From: Vibrio tasmaniensis 1F-187
Lineage (GTDB): Bacteria > Pseudomonadota > Gammaproteobacteria > Enterobacterales > Vibrionaceae
Assembly (NCBI RefSeq): GCF_000272405.2
Contig: NZ_AJZM02000140.1
Location: 1-22,591, forward strand
DNA: 22,591 nucleotides
Direction: 5' to 3'
The stretch's first letter is position 1. Every line of letters starts with the position of its first letter. Below the pieces are notes generated by a model. That model was not told the DNA's origin. It was given only the letters and a program-made list of their open reading frames with translations, and searched no databases. A program made the translations under genes and the position numbers. Shown piece by piece: positions 17,300 to 22,591 of the stretch.

Positions 17300-17427
17300 C
17301 GTTGCTCGGGCAATTATTGCAACAGTTCAACTACCGAGGAATCCTCGATAGTTGCTTGATAAGCAATGTGCATATTTTGCACATTAGTTAGTTCTATTGC
17401 CGAAGCGACGAGATCAGAACCGGGTTG

Positions 17428-17486
17428 GAGCAGAGGTGATTTACGAAACAACCTGTTGGACAATTGTGAAACAGCTTGTTTCACAA
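17428..17486. repeat. Duplicated module A, copy 1
   Basis: A 59-base block aligns without gaps to 17,915-17,973. It ends in the stem-loop TTGTGAAACA-GCT-TGTTTCACAA; the partner copy ends TTGTGCAACAGGCTGTTTCACAA. About two thirds of bases agree, and the dyad is kept in both. Confidence 0.7.
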
Positions 17487-17501
17487 AGAAATCTCATGGT
17501 G

Positions 17502-17536
17502 GTTTCTTGCGCTCTAAACACATCTTGGGGCAGAAG
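17502..17536. repeat. Duplicated module B, copy 1 (CTCTAAACAC..GGGGCAG)
   Basis: A 35-base direct repeat of 17,889-17,923 with six differences. The core is GCTCTAAACAC, a short variable spacer, then GGGGCAGAA. Shorter, weaker relatives occur near 17,240 (TCTAACTAGAAAAGGGGCAG) and 16,811. Confidence 0.75.
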
Positions 17537-17888
17537 CAAGCTTGCCACATACAGTTCTTAGCTTTAAACTAACGTTGAGAGCCTCGGGTATCTCTGCTTT
17601 TTCTTGGATGTACTACTTACTGTCTGGCCAGAAGTAATTGTATCGAATTGAACTTGGCTTAATTGCAAAGCAGACCACCGAGGACATATGATAAGTCTAG
17701 GTGCTTTCCCTTCCATATACTTTGGTGATAAAACACCCGACGCTGCACACAGAATGTATTCCCTCTTCGTTTTGAATGACAAACATTCTGTAGCTGTTTA
17801 CAAAGCCATAGGTATTGCCTGTGGCTTTGTCGTATCTGGGACTAAAAAACTGGTGCAACAGGCTTACACACAAATTAATCTATTGATA

Positions 17889-17923
17889 GTTTCTTATGCT
17901 CTAAACACGTTTAGGGGCAGAAA
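17889..17923. repeat. Duplicated module B, copy 2
   Basis: Second copy of the 35-base module; here CTAAACACGTTTAG makes a short hairpin. It leads straight into module A copy 2. Confidence 0.75.
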
Positions 17924-17973
17924 TAATTCACGAAACAGGTTGTACCGCAATTGTGCAACAGGCTGTTTCACAA
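17915..17973. repeat. Duplicated module A, copy 2
   Basis: Partner of 17,428-17,486, same length, same direction, with the terminal dyad conserved. It is preceded by a GGGGCAG box shared with module B. Confidence 0.7.
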
Positions 17974-17984
17974 TTAGAAGATTG

Positions 17985-18019
17985 GAGTTGTTGCAGAATT
18001 TGCAACAACTGAGTTTTTC
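17985..18019. repeat. Duplicated module C, copy 2
   Basis: AGTTGTTGCA-GAATT-TGCAACAACT is a perfect 10-bp stem with a 5-base loop followed by GAGTTTTT on the plus strand, which would work as a terminator. It lies just beyond the stop of the 31-residue membrane peptide gene. Confidence 0.75.
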
Positions 18020-18041
18020 CTCGAAACCTTAGTAATTGATA

Positions 18042-18137
18042 CTAGAAAAGGATGTATCCGAGTATTAAGCCCACAACCATTATGATGATACTGGTTAATG
18101 TCATATTGTTGTCGACCCATTCATCAAGCTTATTCAT
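18042..18137 (-). CDS. 31-residue single-pass membrane peptide
   Basis: A short gene of 31 codons plus TAG. A polar N-terminus (MNKLDEWVDNN) is followed by one hydrophobic helix (about residues 12-31, MTLTSIIIMVVGLILGYILF). GAGGAA lies seven bases before the ATG, inside the end of the upstream gene. The ATG overlaps that gene's TAA by eight bases in another frame, so translation should be coupled. The peptide would insert in the inner membrane. Small membrane peptides paired with a soluble regulator may be toxins of toxin-antitoxin pairs or accessory subunits; which applies here is not shown. No family recognised. Confidence 0.6.
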   Translation of the reverse strand: MNKLDEWVDNNMTLTSIIIMVVGLILGYILF

Positions 18138-18528
18138 TCGAAGTTCCTCTTTCTTTGCTAATCATGTCAAAACCATGTTCAATACCATGAGTTACTTCAC
18201 GTAAGAGTGTCTTATTTGGTGAATTCAAATTAGCTATAACCCGACCAATTTCATTGCCCAAATCACAAAGCTCAATATCACCATCAGGAAGGCGATCAAG
18301 TGCTAACTTGAGGTTTGAAAGAAAAATATCTGGGTTCACCAAACCTGAACTAAGCTCATCGAAAACCTCATTTCGGTTAGCCATTAAATCATCTGTAATC
18401 CGCTCTACCTCGTCGGCGAAAGGCACCCAATCAGGCTTTGTTTCAGTCCTGGTGAGTAAATCACTGTGGGCATTATAAGGAGTAATCCCTTCTAACAGCT
18501 CTTTTTCGGTCAGCTTTTTCTTACTCAT
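18130..18528 (-). CDS. MazE-antitoxin-like acidic protein, unknown function
   Basis: A protein of 132 residues when started at the ATG at 18528 (MSKKKLTEKEL). The promoter -10 at 18,564-18,569 lies downstream of the more upstream in-frame ATG at 18573, which excludes that longer start. The N-terminal ELLEGITPYNAHSD (about 8-21) resembles the C-terminal tail of MazE/ChpS antitoxins (LL-x-G-x-TP-x-N-x-H), but no AbrB-type DNA-binding fold precedes it. The rest is acidic and helical, ending REVTHGIEHGFDMISKERG. It overlaps the 31-residue membrane peptide gene and is the first gene beyond the CRISPR terminator. It may be one half of an addiction pair carried by the element. That is inferred; I do not recognise the full-length family. 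Confidence 0.7.
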   Translation of the reverse strand: MSKKKLTEKELLEGITPYNAHSDLLTRTETKPDWVPFADEVERITDDLMANRNEVFDELSSGLVNPDIFLSNLKLALDRLPDGDIELCDLGNEIGRVIANLNSPNKTLLREVTHGIEHGFDMISKERGTSNE

Positions 18529-18563
18529 CTCATACAACCTAGCAGGAATTTTAGATAAGTTGC

Positions 18564-18569
18564 AGTATA
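18564..18569 (-). promoter_or_regulatory. Extended -10 promoter for the MazE-like gene
   Basis: On the minus strand TGCTATACT gives a TGn extended -10 with hexamer TATACT. The expected start of transcription is about 30 bases before the ATG at 18528. The -35 is weak, as usual for extended -10 promoters. Confidence 0.55.
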
Positions 18570-18661
18570 GCAAAATCAGCTAGACTACCGTTAGAGTGAA
18601 TGCGCTTAAACAAACTTCGCGGCATTTCCATGTTAGAAAGTGGGACGAATAAAACCGATTG

Positions 18662-18701
18662 TAAACAAACAAAAACCATCAAGCCTAAACATGATGGTTT
18701 T
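18662..18701 (-). terminator. CRISPR array terminator
   Basis: AAAACCATCA and TGATGGTTTT pair perfectly over 10 bp around a 10-base loop. Read on the minus strand, the stem is followed by a T-rich stretch (TTTTTGTTTGTTT). It starts one base after the degenerate third repeat, so it ends the pre-crRNA. Confidence 0.85.
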
Positions 18702-18702
18702 G

Positions 18703-18730
18703 ATTATTAACTGCTTGTTCAGCAGGAAGG
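18703..18730 (-). repeat. Degenerate third CRISPR repeat
   Basis: Aligned with repeat 1 it matches 18 of 28 positions, including TCCTGC, GCAG and TAA. The hairpin is CTGCT-GAACA-AGCAG: the closing C:G pair became T:A, so both stem halves changed together and the 5-bp stem and 5-base loop survive. That compensatory change argues that Cas6 still cuts here and that the short guide is matured. Confidence 0.8.
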
Positions 18731-18748
18731 TTGCTTTCTTCCTGGCCT
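18731..18748 (-). other. Short homing spacer predicted to target ffs (SRP RNA gene)
   Basis: Read on the minus strand from the end of repeat 2: AGGCCAGGAAGAAAGCAACC (20 bases; the last two fall in repeat 3). E. coli ffs contains AGGTCCGGAAGGAAGCAGCC, recalled from knowledge. Sixteen of 20 agree; mismatches are at 4, 6, 12 and 18. Positions 6, 12 and 18 are flipped out and unpaired in type I Cascades, and I-F3 homing guides for conserved genes are known to vary exactly there. ffs is an established I-F3 attachment gene. No ffs copy is in this window. Confidence 0.78.
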
Positions 18749-18836
18749 ATTCTTAGCTGCCTATGCGGCAGGACACAAGGTAAGCAAGGTATTTCAAGAC
18801 TATTTAGCTTTCTTAGCTGCCTATGCGGCAGGACAC

Positions 18837-18964
18837 TGTTAACTATAGTCACTAAGCTTTTAATTCCACTGGCTTTACATCACAAAAGTCTAAAATACCC
18901 TTTTTATTATCGTGTCTGTAAGTCCTTGTTTTTACTTCTCCGAAAAAGAGCTTTAGAAAAAGGG
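18837..18964 (-). promoter_or_regulatory. CRISPR leader
   Basis: 128 AT-rich bases between the cas6 stop and the first repeat. A TATAGT -10-like box (18,842-18,847) lies very close to the repeat, and no clear -35 accompanies it. Transcription from this leader or read-through from the cas operon are both possible. Confidence 0.5.
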
Positions 18965-19570
18965 TCAAAAACGTAACTCAGGTACTGTGCCTTTTCTTTC
19001 TTGATTGGTGGCTAAACCATAGCTATTAAAGTTTGCTGCACCACGCTCACCGACAAACTCCTTTTGTACAAACAACATATAATCTTCCCCAGATGAACCG
19101 CTGGAGATTGGTATTCGATGAAAACTATCGATGATTCGCTCTTCATTAGTGGCTGGTAACGATGGTTCAACACCAGATAGTTCGGCTCTCGCCATGCTAC
19201 GTTTGATTCGACGTTTCTTGGAGCCCAGAAAACTTTTCCCAATCGTTTGATTACGGGTAAACCTCACCTCAACCGCAATGTCAGGCACCTCACAAACACT
19301 AGAGATCTCAAACAAACCTTCATTTACCATCACAGAGAAATAGGGCTGAAAAGAGAGTCCAATCATCATCTCTTTATCTTCAGCAACAAAGGCAATGGTT
19401 TGGCCAACTGTAGATTCGTTCCAGTCGGGAAAGCTCACACCTATTTTATTCATGGCTTGTCGGTTATTGACCATAAACAAGTGCATTTGAGAGATACAAC
19501 GTCCTGCTAACAGCTCATAGTCGGCTTGAACAGGGGTATAACGTATACAGAAGTAGTAACGCGTCGTCAT
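18965..19570 (-). CDS. cas6: Cas6f (Csy4) crRNA-processing endonuclease
   Basis: A 201-residue Cas6f that cuts the repeat hairpin and stays on the crRNA 3' end as part of the targeting complex. It resembles Cas6 of the V. cholerae transposon Tn6677: IGVSFPDWNESTVGQTIAFV (about 43-62) is the I-F signature. The likely catalytic His is His30 (SQMHLFM), near the position of Csy4 His29. An arginine-rich helix (KKRRIKRSMARAE, about 118-130) binds the RNA stem, and FNSYGLA (about 181-187) is the conserved C-terminal glycine motif. The ATG at 19570 follows the cas7 stop by eight bases with AAGGA just upstream; longer in-frame starts overlap cas7. It is the last cas gene before the array. Confidence 0.95.
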   Translation of the reverse strand: MTTRYYFCIRYTPVQADYELLAGRCISQMHLFMVNNRQAMNKIGVSFPDWNESTVGQTIAFVAEDKEMMIGLSFQPYFSVMVNEGLFEISSVCEVPDIAVEVRFTRNQTIGKSFLGSKKRRIKRSMARAELSGVEPSLPATNEERIIDSFHRIPISSGSSGEDYMLFVQKEFVGERGAANFNSYGLATNQERKGTVPELRF

Positions 19571-19578
19571 AGTCATCC

Positions 19579-20610
19579 TTACTTCGCTTTGGAACAATTG
19601 AAGAGACCACCTTTAATCAAGACCGACATAATAAAGTGCACGTCATTTGGGATGGTCTGAGAAGCGGTCATTGTCTCAATCCAATTCTCTGTATTTCTGA
19701 CTAACTGGTAAAAGTCATTTCCATAGGAAACATGTCGCCTTGCTATAACGTACTCTCGGTCAGCTCCATACTCATTCACTCTTAAGGGTTTATCTGCGTT
19801 TTCATGCCACCAATCGTCAATCGATTGCAACGCGGCTCCAACTTTTTGACCATGAAACGCAACGGTTTCTTTTCCGTCCAATAGTTCGACAGTAGCTAAC
19901 TGCTTAGTAGGAACACCATCTTCTCGGCTCTCTAAAAACTCTTGGCTTGGGTAAACCTCATCTCCCCAACCAACTCCAATTTTAGCTTTGACATCCATAT
20001 AGAAATATTCGGTCGGGTCAGACAGGGCTCGCATCAAATAGGCTGTGAGCTTTTCTAGGCATTCTGCTGAAGCCTCATCCCAATGACCATACCAAGAAAG
20101 CTTTGTTGCGTTTTCTACAATCAGGGTTTGTGAATCACTGGTGGTCACTTCTATCAACAGCTTTCGACACTCTCTGTTACGCCAAAGCCAACTGCCAAGC
20201 AGGATATTTTTCGCGTATCGATGAGCGAGCTCCTGATACCCATTGAGCTCTTTATAAGTGTTAGCCAGTAACGAAAGTTTACTGCGCACTTCATCGTCAC
20301 TACAGATATCAGGGGTTAGAGAATTTGCTCGAATTCGAAGGGGGAATGCACAGTAGATATCATCTACACCCGGCTTTACGTAACACTCTTCAATGAACTG
20401 AGGATTGGAGTAAGCTAAGTCTTGTGGAGCAACATTCTTTTTTACAAACTTGCCCCCTTTATAGGCTTCTGCATAACCCCCTTTTGGTGCGCGCAACCTA
20501 GTTCTATCAACTTCAAGGGGACACATCTCACCACTTTTAGAAAGATGGTAGAAATATGCTTTGCCAGCAGAGAGTGATCGAACGTAATTCAGCTGAGTGC
20601 AAAGTTCCAT
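19579..20610 (-). CDS. cas7: Cas7f (Csy3) crRNA backbone protein
   Basis: A 343-residue Cas7f, of which several copies coat the spacer, one per six bases, flipping out each sixth base. It matches the Tn6677 Cas7 pattern: NLxYVRS-like start (LNYVRSLSAG), AHRYAKNILLGSWLWRN (about 128-144), the conserved IDDWWHENADKPLRVNEYGADRE segment (about 263-285), and the C-terminal NDVHFIMSVLIKGGLF (about 322-337). Length is usual for the family. It starts six bases after the cas8/5 stop, with AGGG ten bases before the ATG. In CAST elements this filament recruits TniQ near Cas6 at the PAM-distal end. Confidence 0.95.
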   Translation of the reverse strand: MELCTQLNYVRSLSAGKAYFYHLSKSGEMCPLEVDRTRLRAPKGGYAEAYKGGKFVKKNVAPQDLAYSNPQFIEECYVKPGVDDIYCAFPLRIRANSLTPDICSDDEVRSKLSLLANTYKELNGYQELAHRYAKNILLGSWLWRNRECRKLLIEVTTSDSQTLIVENATKLSWYGHWDEASAECLEKLTAYLMRALSDPTEYFYMDVKAKIGVGWGDEVYPSQEFLESREDGVPTKQLATVELLDGKETVAFHGQKVGAALQSIDDWWHENADKPLRVNEYGADREYVIARRHVSYGNDFYQLVRNTENWIETMTASQTIPNDVHFIMSVLIKGGLFNCSKAK

Positions 20611-20616
20611 AAACGA

Positions 20617-22591
20617 TTAATCCCTATAGTTTTTTATAAGAATAGTTTCGCTACTGCATTCTATCGACCAAAAGGCGTGGTTTAAAAAGTGATCTCTTCC
20701 ACTAAAACGTACTTCTATGGGGTTAACTCGCTGAGCAAGTCCCATCGCATTCTCTGCATAAGCGTGACAACTAGTGATTGAGTTACCCCGTTTAGTTGGA
20801 CGCTCTAACAAATGGTAGCCGATGGAAACTGGCAAGTTATCAGCGTCTTTAGTTATTAAACGTTCTAGCTCATCAAAATCACTCGGCTGGTTTTCACTTG
20901 GATATAACCATCGCCCATATGCTGGTAAACCTTTTATGACATGGAAAAGCTCGCTCCTGCTAGTAAATGTCCTTAGCCACTCAATCTGCGTCGATAGCTG
21001 TGGTTGGTATAATGCCCCTCCGGCGAAAGCAACGGGAAGGGCCGTTTTAAGCGCAGTCTTAAAATCTGAAATTCGGCTGTCACTATGGACTCTAATAACT
21101 AAGTCTATTTCTAGGTCTGCCAATCGTTCACTACGAATAGTTGGTCGCTTCGCGTTAGAAACCGTTCGCGCTTTGGCGACTGAGTTGGGTTCGGTAAGCT
21201 TCGCTGTCGGTTGAATATTTTCACTTCGAACATAAAAAGAGAAACTCGAAAACTCAAACGGGGAATCACAATTAACTAGCTTATTAAACTCTCTTTGATA
21301 ATGGTGCATGAACCCCCAAATAGCAGTCAAAGAAGGAGCACCACACAGATATGGGCTACTCATTGCGACCGCATCTTGCACTCTCATTGATGACAAATAG
21401 ATATACTGCTCACCCGTTACCTTATCTTCATTGCCATTTGGTTTACTGATTTGTTCAAGTACCCATACGATTTGGGCTTTGACGACCTGCATAAGCTTAG
21501 GGTGATAGGCAAACTTCGCGGCATACTTGTTATTCTGAAACGTGAGATGCAAGCGACGGTTAAACTCACTAGCTAAGGAGCCTAGATCCGCTTCTGGTCG
21601 GGTCAAAAAGGCTTGAGCTAAAGTGTCATCATGTTCCAATTGCTGTTGGTTGGGGGCAGCGTCAACGATATCTCTTAACTCAATTAATGGAAGCATCCAC
21701 AGGGCTATCTGCTTTCGCAATATCTTACTTCTAACCTTACGAGCGCTCTCTCTTTGCTTCTGTGTTTTTGATGGTTCTGATCCAATTAAGTGGTTTAACA
21801 CCTGACAAATTTTGGCGTTAGTTACCTGATAGTCATCAAAGTAGTGGCCACTCTTTTTGCGACTTTCAGTTAACGTCCCACCCTGCGCTGGTTTGACGTC
21901 TAGCGGGTAGTTTAGGACTTTCATATGCCCACCTAAACTGCCACACAGATTCCCGATACTTGCCGAGTTTGGTAATGACGAAGATACAAAGCTGAGCTTA
22001 CTTTCCTGACTTCGCGATCTCACTTCTAGCTCACTTTGAATAGCATGACTGACCACTGGTGTGACTGAAACATAATCATCCCCCCATGGAAACCGAAGTT
22101 GCTTGCTGTAAGTGCTGACACTATCGGGAAAACTATTCTCAGGGAGCTCTTCTGCCAGTGTATTTTGTAAGCGAGTAAGTGACTTAGCACTTAAACCAAA
22201 TTCTTTGAGCAACCCAACCCAAATAGGGCTTTCTTGCTGTATAAGTGAAAGAATACATACGGACTGTGATTGCCAGCGGAAAGGATTCAATAACCACAAT
22301 GTATGGCGATACACTGCAGAGTTATGCGCCCACCCCAAGCGTTGCTCTAATACTGCGCTTGAAATAAATGCCTCGGTTGTCACAAGAGGCTGTGCAATTA
22401 TTCGCTGATCTTTAACTCGGCAGTCTGGAAACTTGAGATTATGAGTGTGGAACCATTTGATCTCATCAAGGGATGCCTCTAGGTTCTCAGCCGCTTTTAA
22501 ATGCCTTTTAGCGCGGGTAATATCCAACCAATCCGAGCATCTATCCGCTTGATGGCTTGAACTGAGATTGATCCGCACCAGAAGTTTTGGA
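20617..22591 (-). CDS. cas8/5: Cas8f-Cas5f fusion of I-F3 CAST (5' end outside window)
   Basis: Large subunit that recognises the PAM and the crRNA 5' handle. In ordinary I-F systems Csy1 (Cas8) and Csy2 (Cas5) are separate; here one frame covers both, a hallmark of I-F3 transposon-encoded systems. Numbering from the GTG at 22578: KFPDCR at 49-54, VTPVVSHAIQSE at 172-183, IGNLCGSLGGHMKVLNYPL at about 208-226, a middle helical segment, then the Cas5-like part with SLTAIWGFMHHYQRE and, near the C-terminus, GYHLLERP (about 587-594); all parallel Tn6677 Cas8/5. The frame stays open upstream of that GTG, and Tn6677 has about 45 more residues before KFPD, so the true start lies past the edge. tniQ should lie upstream. 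Confidence 0.95.
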   Translation of the reverse strand, partial: PKLLVRINLSSSHQADRCSDWLDITRAKRHLKAAENLEASLDEIKWFHTHNLKFPDCRVKDQRIIAQPLVTTEAFISSAVLEQRLGWAHNSAVYRHTLWLLNPFRWQSQSVCILSLIQQESPIWVGLLKEFGLSAKSLTRLQNTLAEELPENSFPDSVSTYSKQLRFPWGDDYVSVTPVVSHAIQSELEVRSRSQESKLSFVSSSLPNSASIGNLCGSLGGHMKVLNYPLDVKPAQGGTLTESRKKSGHYFDDYQVTNAKICQVLNHLIGSEPSKTQKQRESARKVRSKILRKQIALWMLPLIELRDIVDAAPNQQQLEHDDTLAQAFLTRPEADLGSLASEFNRRLHLTFQNNKYAAKFAYHPKLMQVVKAQIVWVLEQISKPNGNEDKVTGEQYIYLSSMRVQDAVAMSSPYLCGAPSLTAIWGFMHHYQREFNKLVNCDSPFEFSSFSFYVRSENIQPTAKLTEPNSVAKARTVSNAKRPTIRSERLADLEIDLVIRVHSDSRISDFKTALKTALPVAFAGGALYQPQLSTQIEWLRTFTSRSELFHVIKGLPAYGRWLYPSENQPSDFDELERLITKDADNLPVSIGYHLLERPTKRGNSITSCHAYAENAMGLAQRVNPIEVRFSGRDHFLNHAFWSIECSSETILIKNYRD

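Larger units (their letters stand above)
16664..18041. other. Hairpin-rich non-coding region
   Basis: About 1.4 kb without convincing genes. Open frames here translate into hairpin-derived nonsense without ribosome sites. It carries many 10-13-bp stem-loops. Perfect or near-perfect examples: 16,998-17,009 (palindrome), 17,058-17,085 (GCGGTCAATA arms), 17,201-17,237 (nested), 17,328-17,354 (13-bp arms), 17,464-17,486, 17,800-17,830, 17,951-17,973 and 17,986-18,010. Several are direct duplicates. It is best read as an intergenic repeat cluster or remains of mobile elements. Confidence 0.6.
18703..18836 (-). CRISPR. Minimal type I-F3 CRISPR array
   Basis: Transcribed on the minus strand, like the cas genes. 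Repeat 1 (18,809-18,836) and repeat 2 (18,749-18,776) are 28 bases, differ only in the last base, and contain the Cas6f hairpin CTGCC-GCATA-GGCAG and an 8-base 3' part CTAAGAAA (CTAAGAAT in repeat 2) that becomes the crRNA 5' handle. Spacer 1 (18,777-18,808) is 32 bases, the I-F norm. Spacer 2 (18,731-18,748) is only 18 bases. It is followed by a diverged repeat 3 (18,703-18,730). A terminator closes the array. There are just two guides, typical of a transposon-borne array without adaptation genes. Confidence 0.93.

Noticed and set aside
17201..17540. Integron attC sites
   Set aside because: Hairpins are dense, but I could not find paired RYYYAAC / GTTRRRY core sites or cassette-like spacing.
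17366..17572. Open frame of 68 codons in the hairpin region
   Set aside because: It runs through module A and B hairpins, has no ribosome site, and the translation is a byproduct of palindromes.
17564..17782. Minus-strand open frame of 72 codons
   Set aside because: Overlaps the same repeats, shows no ribosome site and no recognisable protein pattern.
17688..18032. Open frame of 114 codons with a weak GAGG before the ATG
   Set aside because: The second half is made of the same duplicated modules translated; no domain or signal is visible, and it ends inside the module C terminator-like hairpin.
18528..18573. Upstream start for the MazE-like gene (15 extra codons)
   Set aside because: The extended -10 promoter box lies inside those codons, so the mRNA would begin after that ATG.
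18721..18748. A piece of a real ffs gene at the end of the array
   Set aside because: The similarity stops after 20 bases exactly where a repeat-like hairpin begins, it starts directly at the repeat 2 border, and mismatches follow the six-base rule; a guide explains it better than a gene fragment.

Overview
The window looks like a Vibrio chromosome, probably from the V. splendidus side of the genus. This is inferred from protein style, moderate GC and the gene mix; no marker gene fixes the species. It falls into two halves. Positions 1 to about 14,930 are ordinary chromosomal genes. Positions about 15,200 to 22,591 are accessory DNA ending in the guide-RNA module of a type I-F3 CRISPR-associated Tn7-like transposon (CAST).

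Chromosomal half, left to right: a COQ8-like ABC1 kinase; a secreted glutathione-peroxidase-like protein overlapping a DUF3429 membrane protein; a LysE/RhtB exporter; a small secreted protein; a flippase plus GT2 glycosyltransferase pair facing a GT4 glycosyltransferase (surface polysaccharide); an RNase HI with an N-terminal hybrid-binding domain; a DUF2059 protein; an AraC regulator followed by the AzlC/AzlD amino-acid exporter; a small lipoprotein; a LysR regulator divergent from a second LysE exporter; and an orphan amino-acid-binding protein with a strong terminator at 14,904-14,933.

Accessory half, all genes on the minus strand. From the right edge: a cas8/cas5 fusion whose 5' end lies outside the window, cas7, cas6, a leader and a very small CRISPR array, closed by a terminator. 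The array holds two near-identical repeats around one normal 32-nt spacer. A second guide of only 18-20 nt follows, bounded by a strongly diverged third repeat that still folds the 5-bp/5-nt Cas6f hairpin. The short guide matches the SRP RNA gene ffs over 20 nt. Three of its four mismatches fall at positions 6, 12 and 18, the flipped-out positions of a type I Cascade, which is the signature of an I-F3 homing guide. No cas1, cas2/3 or nuclease gene lies downstream, as expected for guided transposition rather than defence. tniQ and tnsABC should lie just beyond the right edge.

Between the array and the chromosome lie a MazE-like gene overlapping a 31-residue membrane peptide, 1.4 kb of hairpin-rich non-coding DNA with duplicated modules, and a probable membrane-disrupting effector with its membrane immunity protein. 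These are likely transposon cargo. I could not identify the transposon end; it should lie left of the array, most likely between about 14,935 and 18,040.
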